Source: Streptomyces uncialis (GTDB lineage Bacteria; Actinomycetota; Actinomycetes; Streptomycetales; Streptomycetaceae). Taken from it: a DNA stretch of 64,000 nt. The notes under the pieces were generated by a model. That model saw only the letters and a list, made by a program, of their open reading frames with translations, made no database searches and was not told the DNA's origin. Below are positions 34,842 to 43,986 of the stretch, in pieces. The position numbers and the translations under genes are program-made. Within the stretch, counting starts at the first letter, position 1, and the number at the start of each line of letters is the position of its first letter. The stretch spans positions 259,321-323,320 of the forward strand of contig NZ_LFBV01000001.1 of the NCBI RefSeq assembly GCF_001905345.1. Reading direction: 5' to 3'.

Positions 34842-37103
34842 TCAGCTCGCGGCGCGGAAGCCCCGCAGGCGCAGGCTGTTGCCGACCACGAAGACCGACG
34901 AGAACGCCATCGCCGCGCCCGCGATCATCGGGTTGAGCAGGCCCGCCGCGGCCAGGGGAAGCGCGGCGACGTTGTACGCGAAGGCCCAGAACAGGTTGGA
35001 CTTGATCGTGCCGAGGGTCTTGCGGGACAGCCGGATCGCGTCGGCGGCCGACCGCAGGTCCCCGCGGACCAGGGTCAGATCGCCCGCCTCGATCGCGGCG
35101 TCCGTGCCGGTGCCCATCGCGAGGCCGAGATCGGCCTGGGCGAGCGCGGCGGCGTCGTTCACGCCGTCCCCGACCATCGCCACCGAACGGCCCTCGCCCT
35201 GGAGCCGCTTGACCACCGCGACCTTGTCCTCGGGCATGACCTCCGCGATGACCTCGTCGATCCCGACCTCACGGGCGACCGACTCGGCGACGGCCTTGTT
35301 GTCACCGGTCAGCAGGATCGGGGTGAGGCCCAGGTCCCGCAGTCGCCGTACGGCCTCCGCGCTGGTCTCCTTGACCGCGTCGGCGACCTCCAGGATCGCG
35401 CGGGCCTCGCCGTCCCACGCCACGGTGATGACGGTCCGTCCGGCGGCCTCGGCCTCCGCCTTGGCCCGCTTCAGGTCGGCGGGCAGCTCCATCGCCCACT
35501 CCGCGAGCAGCCGTTCACGGCCGACCAGGACCGCGTGGCCCTCGACGACGCCCTGGACGCCCAGTCCGGGGATGTTCGCGAAGTCCTCGGGGACCGGCAG
35601 CGGACCGGCCTTCTCCTCGGCGCCCGTGGCCACGGCCCGGGCGATCGGGTGCTCGGAGGCGTGCTCCAGAGCGCCCGCCAGACGCAGTACCTCGGTCTCG
35701 TCCTGGCCCTCGGCGGTCCGTACGTGCAGCAGGGTCATCCGGCCGGTGGTGACCGTACCGGTCTTGTCCAGCACGATCGTGTCGACCTTGCGGGTCGTCT
35801 CCAGCACCTCCGGGCCCTTGATCAGGATGCCGAGCTGCGCGCCCCGGCCGGTGCCGACCATCAGCGCGGTCGGGGTGGCGAGCCCGAGGGCGCAGGGGCA
35901 GGCGATGATCAGTACGGCGACCGCGGCGGTGAACGCGGCGGTGAGTCCCGCGCCGTTGCCGAGCCAGAAGCCGAGCGTGCCGAGTGCCAGGGCGATCACC
36001 ACGGGCACGAACACGGCCGAGATACGGTCCGCGAGGCGCTGGGCGGCGGCCTTGCCGTTCTGCGCGTCCTCCACGAGCCGGGCGATCCGGGCGAGCTGGG
36101 TGTCGGAACCGATCCGGGTCGCCTCCACGACCAGACGTCCGCCGGCGTTCAGCGTGGCGCCCGTGACGGTGTCGCCGACCTGGACCTCCACGGGAACGGA
36201 CTCACCGGTCAGCATCGACGCGTCCACCGCGGACGAGCCCTCCACCACGGTGCCGTCGGTGGCGATCTTCTCGCCGGGGCGCACCAGGAAGCGGTCCCCG
36301 ACCGCCAGGTCCTGGGTGGGGATGAGCTCCTCACGGCCGTCCCGCAGGACGGTGACCTCCTTGGCGCCCAGTTCGAGCAGCGACCTCAGGGCCGCGCCCG
36401 CCTTGCGCTTGGAGCGGGCCTCGAAGTAGCGCCCGGCCAGGATGAACGCGGTGACACCCGCGGCGGTCTCCAGATAGATGTTCGCCGCGCCGTCGCCGCG
36501 CGCGATGGTCAGCTCGAACGCGTGCGTCATGCCCGGCATACCGGCGGTGCCGAAGAACAGGGCCCACAGGGACCACAGCAGCGCGGCCGAGGTGCCGACC
36601 GAGATCAGGGTGTCCATGGTGGCCGCGCCGTGCTTGGCGTTGGTCCAGGCGGCGCGGTGGAAGGGCCAGGCCGCGTAGGTGACGACCGGGGCGGTGAGGG
36701 TCAGTGACAGCCACTGCCAGTACTCGAACTGGAGGGCCGGGGTCATCGCCATCGCGATGACCGGTACGGACAGCAGCACGGCCGTGACCAGCCGCTGCTT
36801 CAGCGGGCGCAGCTCGTCGGCCTCGGTGGGCGCGGTGGTGCCGGCCGCTTGTCCGCCGTTCCCCGTGTCGGGCGGCGGGGGTGGCGCGGCGGTGTAGCCG
36901 GTCGCCTCGACCGTCGAGATCAGGTCCTCGACGGCGATGTCGCCCGAGTACGTGACCTTGGCCTTCTCCGTGGCGTAGTTGACGGTCGCCTCGACACCGT
37001 CCATGCGGTTGAGCTTCTTCTCGATCCGGGCGGCGCACGAGGCGCAGGTCATGCCGCCGATGGCCAGCTCGACCTGTTCGGTCGGGGCGAGCGTCGTGCT
37101 CAT
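34842..37103 (-). CDS. copA: Copper-translocating P1B-type ATPase CopA, 753 aa
   Basis: The N-terminal heavy-metal-associated domain has GMTCASC (C20, C23). Eight membrane helices, the CPC metal site (C402, C404, in [11 protein letters not shown]), the phosphorylation site DKTGT (D446), an HP motif (SEHPIARA) and [10 protein letters not shown] follow. All key residues of a Cu(I) exporter are intact, and the length is normal. ATG 37103 follows GAGGAG; the longer frame adds no conserved sequence. It is divergent from a secreted His-rich protein, with CsoR-type operators between, so copper induction is expected. Confidence 0.95.
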   Translation of the reverse strand: MSTTLAPTEQVELAIGGMTCASCAARIEKKLNRMDGVEATVNYATEKAKVTYSGDIAVEDLISTVEATGYTAAPPPPPDTGNGGQAAGTTAPTEADELRPLKQRLVTAVLLSVPVIAMAMTPALQFEYWQWLSLTLTAPVVTYAAWPFHRAAWTNAKHGAATMDTLISVGTSAALLWSLWALFFGTAGMPGMTHAFELTIARGDGAANIYLETAAGVTAFILAGRYFEARSKRKAGAALRSLLELGAKEVTVLRDGREELIPTQDLAVGDRFLVRPGEKIATDGTVVEGSSAVDASMLTGESVPVEVQVGDTVTGATLNAGGRLVVEATRIGSDTQLARIARLVEDAQNGKAAAQRLADRISAVFVPVVIALALGTLGFWLGNGAGLTAAFTAAVAVLIIACPCALGLATPTALMVGTGRGAQLGILIKGPEVLETTRKVDTIVLDKTGTVTTGRMTLLHVRTAEGQDETEVLRLAGALEHASEHPIARAVATGAEEKAGPLPVPEDFANIPGLGVQGVVEGHAVLVGRERLLAEWAMELPADLKRAKAEAEAAGRTVITVAWDGEARAILEVADAVKETSAEAVRRLRDLGLTPILLTGDNKAVAESVAREVGIDEVIAEVMPEDKVAVVKRLQGEGRSVAMVGDGVNDAAALAQADLGLAMGTGTDAAIEAGDLTLVRGDLRSAADAIRLSRKTLGTIKSNLFWAFAYNVAALPLAAAGLLNPMIAGAAMAFSSVFVVGNSLRLRGFRAAS

Positions 37104-37186
37104 CAACTGCTCCTCGGTACGTAGGGGCGGGACGTGCCGGGACTGTCTTCCGGCGGGTCGTGCGACGGGCTGTCCCACAGTTGTCT

Positions 37187-37207
37187 GGATACCCTGTGGG
37201 GGTATCC
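37187..37207. promoter_or_regulatory. CsoR-type operator 1
   Basis: A near-palindrome in which ggataccc is answered by gggtatcc around a short G/T core. This G-tract form (ATACCC...GGGTAT) is the type bound by the copper sensor CsoR in actinobacteria. It lies 84 bases upstream of the copA start. Confidence 0.72.
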
Positions 37208-37223
37208 TTGCGTCGAGGTCATG

Positions 37224-37241
37224 TATACCCCCACCCCCTAT
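37224..37241. promoter_or_regulatory. Degenerate CsoR-type half site
   Basis: tatacccccaccccctat: one good ATACCCC arm, with the second arm on the wrong strand. It could be a half site, or two overlapping direct ATACCCC-like boxes between operators 1 and 2. Confidence 0.4.
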
Positions 37242-37271
37242 CGAAAGGCAAGCGTTCCAGGGGGGTGGAAA

Positions 37272-37290
37272 TATACCCCCTAGGGGTATA
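37272..37290. promoter_or_regulatory. CsoR-type operator 2
   Basis: tataccccctaggggtata, an almost perfect palindrome with TATACCCC and GGGGTATA arms, 77 bases before the start of the secreted His-rich gene. It probably overlaps that gene's promoter. Confidence 0.78.
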
Positions 37291-37367
37291 GGTTCGCGGT
37301 GTGGGGCGGCCGGACGGCCCGCCCGTGCCGACCGCAGTCATGCCGCCTGACGCCACAAGGAGCAGCC

Positions 37368-38396
37368 ATGAACACCGCAGTGAAGATCACCGCTTTCGCC
37401 GCAGCACTGGCGGCGTCCTTCGGGACCGCCTACGGGGTGGGTGCGGGGGTCGACCCGGTGAACGCGGAACCCGCCGCCCACGGGGAGCACTCCTCCTCGG
37501 AGCAGCCGCAGGAGAAGGAGAAAGCGAAGGGCGAGGGGGCGGGTGGGGCGGGTGAGGCGCGGCCCGGTGGGCTCCAGGTGTCCGAGGGCGGCTACACCTT
37601 CGACCTCGGGACCCCGCGGATCGCGGCAGACCGGGAGACGGACCTGCGCTTCACCATCCGCGACGACCAGGGCGGGAAGCTCACCTCGTACACCCGTGAG
37701 CACGGCAAGGATCTCCATCTCATCCTCGCCTCGCGGGATCTGACGACCTATCGGCATCTGCACCCCGAGCTGGCCGCCGACGGCACCTGGAGCACCCCCG
37801 TGAAGCTGCCCGAGGCGGGCGACTACCGTCTCTTCGCGGACTTCACCCCCGGCGGCGATGCCGAGGACCCCGGCAATCTGACGCTGGGCACGGACCTCGC
37901 CGTCTCCGGCGCCTACCGGCCGTCCGCCGTCCCGGCCCCGTCCCGGACCACCACCGTCGACGGATACACCGTCACCCTCGCGGGTGAGCTGCGTCCCGGC
38001 GCGGCCGAACAGCTGCGGCTCAAGGTCAGCAAGGACGGCCGCGAGGTCACGGACCTCCAGCCCTACCTCGGCTCGTACGGTCATCTGGTCGCGCTGCGCT
38101 CCGGTGACCTCGGCTATCTGCATGTCCACCCGGGCGGTGAGCCCGGCGACGGCAGGACGAAGCCCGGCCCGGAGGTGTCGTTCCACGCCACGGCCCCCAG
38201 CACGGGCACGTACCGGCTGTTCCTCGACTTCCAGCACAAGGGCGAGGTGCGGACGGCCGCGTTCACCGTCCGGGCGGGCGAGCCGGCGGGCGGGCCCTCG
38301 GACGCGACGCCCAAGGAGTCCGGTGGCGCCGGGGAGTCCGGCGAGAGCGGTGGGTCCGGTGGGTCCGGGGAGAGCGGTGACGGGCACGAGCACTGA
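37368..38396 (+). CDS. Secreted His-rich copper-associated protein, 342 aa
   Basis: The N-terminal export signal (MNTAVKITAFAAALAASFGT, hydrophobic core 8-25) has no lipobox Cys. Residues 30-60 are charged and low complexity. Two beta-sandwich domains follow, with metal-type His clusters HLHPE (about residue 127) and YLHVHPGGE (about 250), and the tail ends GDGHEH. The gene shares a CsoR-type promoter region with copA. An extracytoplasmic copper-binding or delivery role is inferred. No usual copZ chaperone gene is present. ATG 37368 follows AAGGAG. Confidence 0.8.
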   Translation: MNTAVKITAFAAALAASFGTAYGVGAGVDPVNAEPAAHGEHSSSEQPQEKEKAKGEGAGGAGEARPGGLQVSEGGYTFDLGTPRIAADRETDLRFTIRDDQGGKLTSYTREHGKDLHLILASRDLTTYRHLHPELAADGTWSTPVKLPEAGDYRLFADFTPGGDAEDPGNLTLGTDLAVSGAYRPSAVPAPSRTTTVDGYTVTLAGELRPGAAEQLRLKVSKDGREVTDLQPYLGSYGHLVALRSGDLGYLHVHPGGEPGDGRTKPGPEVSFHATAPSTGTYRLFLDFQHKGEVRTAAFTVRAGEPAGGPSDATPKESGGAGESGESGGSGGSGESGDGHEH

Positions 38397-38550
38397 GGCC
38401 GCCAGGGCCAGGGCTGGGGCCGTCGGTGCCGCTCGGGGCCGAGGCCGTCGGTACTGAGTCGCGTGTGCGGCGGTGCCCGCTCGTGCCCCGGATCGACGTC
38501 CACGCGCGCGGGGTGGTCGGTCGGCCGGTGGCGGTGGGGTGCGTACGGGT

Positions 38551-38596
38551 ACGCCGGTGCGGGTACGGAGGGTGTCCTCCGTACCCGCACCGGCGT
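38551..38596. terminator. Bidirectional terminator between the His-rich gene and azoR
   Basis: A perfect 20-bp hairpin: acgccggtgcgggtacggag (38551-38570) against ctccgtacccgcaccggcgt (38577-38596) with a 6-base loop, 8 bases from the azoR stop. It serves both convergent genes. Confidence 0.92.
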
Positions 38597-38603
38597 GCGT
38601 CGT

Positions 38604-39263
38604 CTACGCGGCGGACGAGACGAGACGGTCGGCCAGCGACTTCGCCTTGGTGTTCGCGTCCTCCAGGGCCTTCTCGCGGGAGGCGTCGGCGAGCGGTATC
38701 AGCTCCGCCATCGCCGGGTTGGTCCGTGCCAGCGTCAGCTCCGGGACGATGAAGTCGACGTCCAGGGAGAGCATCTCGCTCAGCAGGTCGCCCAGGTAGT
38801 TCTGCACGTACTCGAAGGACTCGCGGGGCGTCCCGGGGGCGTACGAACCGCCCCGGCTGGCGACGACCGTGACGGGCTTGCCCTTGAGCGTGGACGCGGG
38901 TCCGGCGGTGCGGCCGGGCAGGATCACCTGGTCGAGCCACGCCTTCAGGGTGGACGGGATCGAGAAGTTGTACATGGGCGCGCCGATCAGCACCGCGTCC
39001 GCGCGCTCCAGTTCCTCCACCAGCGCCAGCCGGGCGGCGAAGGCGGTGGCCTGTTCGGCGGTGTGCGTCGCCGGATCGGCGAACCCGGCGGACGCGGCGA
39101 CGGAGTCGAGGTGCGGGACCGGGTCGGCGGCCAGGTCGCGGTAGACCACCGAGCTGTGCGGGTGCCGCGCCTCCCAGACCTCACGGAAGGCGCCGGTCAC
39201 GGTGCGCGAGGTGGAGCCGACGGTCGGGAAGAGGGACGAGTCCAGGTGGAGGAGGGTGGCCAT
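38604..39263 (-). CDS. azoR: FMN-dependent NADH-azoreductase, 219 aa
   Basis: Flavodoxin-like fold of the AzoR/AcpD family: LLHLDSSLFPTVGSTSRTVT (phosphate loop for FMN), then GAPMYNFSIPSTLKAWLDQV, then SRGGSYAPGTPRESFEYVQ. It reduces quinones or azo compounds with NADH. ATG 39263 follows AGGAGA. It is divergent from a HxlR-type regulator, which in such pairs usually represses the reductase until a thiol-reactive compound appears. Confidence 0.92.
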   Translation of the reverse strand: MATLLHLDSSLFPTVGSTSRTVTGAFREVWEARHPHSSVVYRDLAADPVPHLDSVAASAGFADPATHTAEQATAFAARLALVEELERADAVLIGAPMYNFSIPSTLKAWLDQVILPGRTAGPASTLKGKPVTVVASRGGSYAPGTPRESFEYVQNYLGDLLSEMLSLDVDFIVPELTLARTNPAMAELIPLADASREKALEDANTKAKSLADRLVSSAA

Positions 39264-39368
39264 CAAGTCTCCTGGTATCGGTGCGGACAGACATTTTCCG
39301 GACATCTCATGGCGGCGCACGGCGCTGGGCGTCGACCATGGGGGACGGGCGTGCCGTCCTTTCCGTTC

Positions 39369-39391
39369 GTAGCTATTAGTAGCACAGCTAC
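39369..39391. promoter_or_regulatory. Candidate HxlR operator between azoR and its regulator
   Basis: gtagct and agctac form an inverted repeat 11 bases apart within an unusually AT-rich patch (ctattagtag, then cttacttttt) in the 167-base divergent promoter. HxlR-family dimers bind such AT-rich imperfect palindromes. Confidence 0.6.
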
Positions 39392-39430
39392 TTACTTTTT
39401 CTCAGCCCGCCTCGGAGGGGCAGTACGCTG

Positions 39431-39973
39431 GTGGGCATGGCGGCCCCGGAGAGCAACGCGAACGCGACGGACGCGATGGAGCCGACCGCTGCGGCGGTTC
39501 GGGGTGCGGCGGGTCGCGGCGGTACGGAGGCCCGTCCCGGGCCAGGTCGCGGGCCGGGTCCCGCGGACGCGCACGGTGCCGGTCCGTGCGCGACGGTGGA
39601 CGCCGGGATGACCCGGGTGTTCGGCCTGCTCGGCAAGCGCTGGACCGGCCTGATCATCGCCGTCCTGCTCGACGGGCCCGTGCACTTCTCCGATCTGCGC
39701 AGGGCGATCCCCGGGATCAGCGAGCGCATGCTGTCGGACCGTCTCAGCGAGTTGTCCGCCGAGGGGCTTGTCCTGCGCGAGGTCGTCGAGGGCCCCCCGC
39801 TGCGGGTCGCGTACCGGCTGACGGAGACGGGCGCCGCGCTGAAGCCCGCGCTTGCCGCGCTGGGGCTGTGGGCCGAGACCTATCTGCCGGAGAAGGCGCA
39901 GGCGTGCCGGGAGCAGATCGCGCCCAGGGCGACGGGCGGTCCGCGGGGCGCGGGTCCGGCCACCGGGGCTTAG
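39431..39973 (+). CDS. HxlR-family winged-helix regulator, 180 aa
   Basis: The winged helix lies at about residues 58-140 (GLLGKRWTGLIIAVLLDGPV, then FSDLRRAIPGISERMLSDRL). A Cys at about residue 53 (GPCATVD) matches the redox-sensing Cys found near the start of many HxlR proteins. The first 45 residues and the tail are Gly/Ala/Pro-rich. It probably represses azoR across the shared promoter. GTG 39431 has GGAGGGG about 11 bases upstream; ATG 39437 is the alternative. Confidence 0.85.
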   Translation: MGMAAPESNANATDAMEPTAAAVRGAAGRGGTEARPGPGRGPGPADAHGAGPCATVDAGMTRVFGLLGKRWTGLIIAVLLDGPVHFSDLRRAIPGISERMLSDRLSELSAEGLVLREVVEGPPLRVAYRLTETGAALKPALAALGLWAETYLPEKAQACREQIAPRATGGPRGAGPATGA

Positions 39974-40336
39974 TCGCAGAGGGTTGGCCGCCGAGACGGG
40001 CTGCTGGGTCGACGGGGCGGTGGACCAGCGGGTCGACGGGTCTGCGGGTCGACGGGGCGGTGGGTCGTGGGGTGCGGGTTCGGCCGGATCGGGGTGTGGG
40101 GGCGGGCTCGGCGGGATGGCCGCGTCGGGGTCTCACTCGGACGGGTGGCCGGGTTTTCCACAGGTGGGGGCGGGTCGGACGGTCCGGTGGGCCGGGTGGG
40201 CGTGGTTGTCCACAGGGCTGACGCGGACTCCGGTTGTGGGGGTACGGTTCTGGCCGATCGGTGTTCATCGCTCATCAGTGCGATCCGATGCGGGCCGGCG
40301 GCGGGCGGGTGCCGTACGAGGGAGGGGGCGGTCGTG
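39974..40336. other. Intergenic region with GGGTCGACGGGGCGG direct repeats
   Basis: Two copies of gggtcgacggggcggtgg (40006 and 40046), 40 bases apart, with a partial copy between. A TTGTCCACA DnaA-box match is at 40206-40214, and ttttccaca at about 40154. No coding region is supported. The promoter for the DUF2252 gene should be at the right end. Confidence 0.5.
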
Positions 40337-41851
40337 ATGGCCAAGGATCTGGTGGGTGCGGAGCCGGAAGCGGATCCGACCGGAGGTTCGGCGGTGTACG
40401 CCGGTTCCGGCGGCGGTGGCGAGGAGGACGGCGAAGCGGTGGCGCTGGGTGCGGCCCGTTCCGTGCGGCTCTCGCGGGTGCGGGGGTTCGCCAACGGCTC
40501 CCCGGTGCCGGGTGAGTCCGCGAAGGACGCGGGCAAGGCGTTGCGGGAGCGGGTCCCCCGCGGTGCGCACGCCCGGTTCGAGCCGGACGCCGGGCGTCCC
40601 GACGCGGTCACGGCCGTGGTGGAGTCCAACCAGGGCCGGCTGCCGGAGCTGACCCCGATACGGGTCGGCCGGATGGCCGCGAGCCCGTTCGCCTTCCTGC
40701 GCGGCTCCGCCGGGCTCATGGCGTACGACCTCGCGCGCACCCCGGTCACCGGCGTCGGCGCACAGCTCTGCGGCGACGCCCACGCGGCGAACTTCGGCCT
40801 GTACGGGGACGCGCGCGGCGAGCTGGTGATGGACCTCAACGACTTCGACGAGACCGTGCACGGCCCCTGGGAGTGGGACGTCAAGCGGCTCGCGACCTCG
40901 CTCGTCCTCGCCGGACGGGAGACGGGCGCGGGCGACGGGATATGCGAGCGGGCCGCCTTCGACGCGGTCGGCGCGTACCGGCGCACCATGCGGCTGCTGG
41001 CGAAGCTGCCCGCGCTGGACGCGTGGAACGCCATCGCGGACGAGGAGCTCGTCTCCCACGCGGACGCCCAGGATCTGGCCGGCACCTTGCGCAAGGTCGG
41101 CGAGAAGGCCCGGAACAACACCAGTGGCCGGTTCGCCGAGAGGTCGACGGAGCCCGTCGAGGGCGGTGGCCGGCGCTTTCTGGCCGCGCCGCCCGTGCTG
41201 AGCCGGATCTCCGACGAGGAGGCGCTGTCGGTGGCGTCGTCCCTCGCGGAGTACGTGGACACCGTCGCGGACGACCGGGTGCCGCTGCTCGCCCGGTACA
41301 CCGTCCAGGACGTGGCGTTCCGGGTCGTCGGCACCGGCAGTGTCGGCACCCGCTCGTATGTCGTGCTGCTGCTCGATCACCGGGGCGAGCCGCTGATACT
41401 CCAGGTCAAGGAGGCCCGTCCCTCCGTGCTCGTGCCCCATCTGGCGACGGCCGGGTTCGCGGCGCCCGAGCCGGATCACGAGGGGCGGCGGGTCGTCCGG
41501 GGGCAGAAGCGGATGCAGGTCGTCAGCGACATGCTTCTCGGCTGGACGACGGTCGAGGGCCGTCCGTTCCAGGTGCGCCAGTTCCGCAACCGCAAGGGCA
41601 GTGTCGATCCGGCCGCCCTCGCCGCCGACCAGCTCGACGACTACGGGCGGATGACCGGGGCGCTGCTGGCTCGCGCCCACGCGCACAGCGCGGACCCGCG
41701 GGTGCTCGCGGGCTACTGCGGCAAGAACGACGAGTTCGACGCGGGGGTGGCGGCGTTCGCGGTGGCGTACGCGGACCGTACGGAGGCGGATCACGCGGCG
41801 TTGCTGGCGGCGGTGCGGGGTGGCCGCGTGGCCGCGGAGCTGGGGGTCTAG
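40337..41851 (+). CDS. DUF2252-family protein, 504 aa
   Basis: The DUF2252 core is clear: RMAASPFAFLRGSAGLMAYD, then CGDAHAANFGLYGDARGELV (resembling the phosphotransferase/kinase-like brace), DLNDFDETVHGPWEWDVKRL and GQKRMQVVSDMLLGW. These proteins look like distant aminoglycoside-phosphotransferase or HipA-type kinases; the substrate is unknown. ATG 40337 (or GTG 40334) follows GGAGGGGG. It is a single gene with a repeat-rich region after it. Confidence 0.88.
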   Translation: MAKDLVGAEPEADPTGGSAVYAGSGGGGEEDGEAVALGAARSVRLSRVRGFANGSPVPGESAKDAGKALRERVPRGAHARFEPDAGRPDAVTAVVESNQGRLPELTPIRVGRMAASPFAFLRGSAGLMAYDLARTPVTGVGAQLCGDAHAANFGLYGDARGELVMDLNDFDETVHGPWEWDVKRLATSLVLAGRETGAGDGICERAAFDAVGAYRRTMRLLAKLPALDAWNAIADEELVSHADAQDLAGTLRKVGEKARNNTSGRFAERSTEPVEGGGRRFLAAPPVLSRISDEEALSVASSLAEYVDTVADDRVPLLARYTVQDVAFRVVGTGSVGTRSYVVLLLDHRGEPLILQVKEARPSVLVPHLATAGFAAPEPDHEGRRVVRGQKRMQVVSDMLLGWTTVEGRPFQVRQFRNRKGSVDPAALAADQLDDYGRMTGALLARAHAHSADPRVLAGYCGKNDEFDAGVAAFAVAYADRTEADHAALLAAVRGGRVAAELGV

Positions 41852-41886
41852 GGGGTCCTTCGTCCCCCTCGCCCCCGGGGTTCCCC

Positions 41887-41990
41887 GTGCGGGTCGCCTT
41901 CGCTTGCGCCTCCTAGGTCCGTCCGGGTGGACGCACTTCGTTCCTGTGCCGTCGCTCGGTGGTTGTGCGCAGTTCCCCGCGCCCCTTTGG
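41887..41990. repeat. Left arm of a ~100-bp inverted repeat
   Basis: It reads as the reverse complement of 42265-42364 with only a few mismatches, including the shared core gcgcagttccccgcgcccct and the stretch around ggacgcacttcgttcc. The core is a very common interspersed element in Streptomyces genomes, often seen after genes. Confidence 0.85.
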
Positions 41991-42264
41991 GGCGCCATCT
42001 GTCGGTTCTTCGGGTCGGTGCCGGTCGGGATTCTCCGTCCTCGCTCCGACACGCTCGGTACGACGTCCAGTGACCCGACTGAAGAGCATCGGAGTCTGCG
42101 AGCAGAGATTCCCGCCCACCCCCTTACGTGAGTCCTGCGACTGCGCGAGGAAGGGGGGGTCCGCAGACAACGGACAACAGCAAGGGGCGCCCCTTCAGGG
42201 GCGCGGGGAACTGCGCAAAGACGAGGGCGACCCGCACCCGACGGACAACGGATCGGGGCAGCAT

Positions 42265-42364
42265 CCAGGGGCGCGGGGAACTGCGCACCCACCGAGCGAC
42301 GGCACCGGAACGAAGTGCGTCCACCCGGACGGACCTCACAAGCGCAAGCGAAGGCGACCCGCAC
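42265..42364. repeat. Right arm of a ~100-bp inverted repeat
   Basis: Starts ccaggggcgcggggaactgc and ends ggcgacccgcac. It pairs with 41887-41990 across about 275 bases and lies 60 bases before the next gene. Another copy of the first 30 bases is at about 42197-42226. Confidence 0.85.
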
Positions 42365-42423
42365 GGGGACAAGTACGCCCAGTACAGGAACCTACGGGCG
42401 GCCGCAGGCCCTACGCTGGACGG

Positions 42424-43467
42424 GTGACGAGTCCCGAATCTGAGTCCGCCGAAGCCGCCGAGTCCGGGAGGACCGCGCAGCCCACCGAAGCGGCCGCGTG
42501 GGAGCCCGGCACGGAGACCACCGCCGCGCGCCCCGAGGAACGGCTGGAACGAGCCGTCCGCGTCGCCGAGCAGGCATTGATCGAGTACGAGATCGCCGTC
42601 GAGACGTTCCGTATCGAGGTCGACAACTTCTCCCGGCTGCACCACCAGAAGCTGGGCCCGATGTACACCCGTCTCGACGAGCTGGACGCGCAGATCGCGG
42701 ACGCGCGGGCGAAGCTCAGCGGCGACCCCGAGGACAAGCGTGCCGCGGCCGAGGCGTGGGCGCGGGTCATGCCGATGCCCGCCGTCGAGGAGTTGTTCCA
42801 CGGCTGGCTGAGTTCCGACGGGCTGTCCCCCGAGGCCGCCGCGATGCTCACCGACCAGCCGGTGCGGCCGCCCGAGCGGGTCCGGCCCAGCGAGGAGGCC
42901 CGCAAGCTGTACCGGGAGCTGGCCCGCAAGGCGCACCCCGACCTCGCGCAGGACGAAGCGGAACGCGAACGCCGTGACGAGTTCATCACCCGGGTGAACG
43001 CCGCGTACGCCCGGGGCGACGAGGCCCTGCTGCGGGAGCTGGCCGAGGAGTGGGCCGCGGGCCCCGTACCGGCCGAGTGGCGGCCCAGCCGCAGCGAGGA
43101 GCTGTATGCCCGGCTGGAGTGGCTGTCGCAGCGCAAGGAGCTGCTGACCGTCGTGGCGCGGGAACTGGAGGAGAGCGCGATCGGCGCGATGCTGCGGATG
43201 GCGCCCGAGGACCCGGACCACCTGCTGGACGAGATCGCCGAGCAGCTGCTGACCCAGGTCGGTGAACGCGAGAGCGAGCTGGACGGGCTCGTGAGGCAGC
43301 TCGGGGCGCGCGCGCCCGAGGCCCCCGCCCCGTCGACGTTCCCCTTCCCGGCCACGGACCCGGCCGATCTGCCCACCCCCAAGCAGCCGGAGCCCGGCCC
43401 GTCCGCTCCGGGACCCGCGGCCGGTGGCTCCCCGCGCCCGGACGGCGAGGCGGACCCGGTCGGGTAG
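42424..43467 (+). CDS. J-domain-like protein, 347 aa
   Basis: Residues about 40-100 form a coiled coil (AVRVAEQALIEYEIAVETFR). Residues about 155-200 hold a J-like motif, YRELARKAHPDLAQDEAERE with the HPD triad, followed by RVNAAYARGDEALLRELAEE. A second helical region (about 215-300) and a Pro-rich tail follow. The HPD motif suggests it could stimulate an Hsp70 such as DnaK, though the domain is in the middle rather than at the N-terminus. GTG 42424 has only a weak ribosome site. Confidence 0.8.
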   Translation: MTSPESESAEAAESGRTAQPTEAAAWEPGTETTAARPEERLERAVRVAEQALIEYEIAVETFRIEVDNFSRLHHQKLGPMYTRLDELDAQIADARAKLSGDPEDKRAAAEAWARVMPMPAVEELFHGWLSSDGLSPEAAAMLTDQPVRPPERVRPSEEARKLYRELARKAHPDLAQDEAERERRDEFITRVNAAYARGDEALLRELAEEWAAGPVPAEWRPSRSEELYARLEWLSQRKELLTVVARELEESAIGAMLRMAPEDPDHLLDEIAEQLLTQVGERESELDGLVRQLGARAPEAPAPSTFPFPATDPADLPTPKQPEPGPSAPGPAAGGSPRPDGEADPVG

Positions 43468-43486
43468 GTCGGGTAGCGTCGGGGGC

Positions 43487-43834
43487 ATGCATCTCGGATC
43501 TGGTGTGCCCACGGTCGGCGTCTCCGACCTCTCGGACGGTGACTTCCTGCTCGATGTCCGCGAGGACGACGAATGGGAGGCGGGCCACGCGGCAGGCGCC
43601 CTGCACATCCCGATGAGCGAGTTCGTCGCCCGCTACGGGGAGCTGACCGAGGCCGCTCCGCAGGACGGCCGCGTCCATGTCATCTGCCGCTCGGGCGGTC
43701 GCTCCGCCCAGGTGACGATGTACCTCGCGCAGCAGGGTATCGACGCGGCGAACGTCGCCGGGGGCATGGAGGCGTGGCAGGCCGAGGGCCGTCCCGTGAC
43801 CGACCCCAAGGGAAACCCGGGCTTCGTCGTCTGA
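43487..43834 (+). CDS. Single-domain rhodanese, 115 aa
   Basis: Rhodanese fold with LLDVREDDEWEAGHAAGALH and the active-site loop CRSGGRS, whose Cys carries the persulfide, then GGMEAWQAEGRPV. It is a cytoplasmic sulfurtransferase. ATG 43487 follows GGGGG and starts 19 bases after the J-domain gene, so the two are probably co-transcribed. The length is typical of one-domain forms. Confidence 0.92.
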   Translation: MHLGSGVPTVGVSDLSDGDFLLDVREDDEWEAGHAAGALHIPMSEFVARYGELTEAAPQDGRVHVICRSGGRSAQVTMYLAQQGIDAANVAGGMEAWQAEGRPVTDPKGNPGFVV

Positions 43835-43986
43835 CCTGACCCCCTCCCGCTCGGCCGGGCGCACCCCGGGCCTACGGGAACGGACCCCCCGTCGCCTGGA
43901 CGGGACCTCGCGTACCGGGACGCACCTCGGGGCGTACCGGGACGGACCCCGCGTCGGCCCGGACGTACCCGGGCCGCGGCGGACGG

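Larger units (their letters stand above)
41852..42423. other. Repeat-rich intergenic region
   Basis: 572 bases dominated by a ~100-base inverted repeat pair (listed separately) and a third partial copy at about 42190-42240 carrying ggggcgcggggaactgcgc. No transposase or other gene is supported in the 275 bases between the arms. Confidence 0.7.

Noticed and set aside
41887..42364. Inverted repeat pair considered as an insertion sequence
   Set aside because: The 275 bases between the arms encode no transposase and no target duplication can be recognised.
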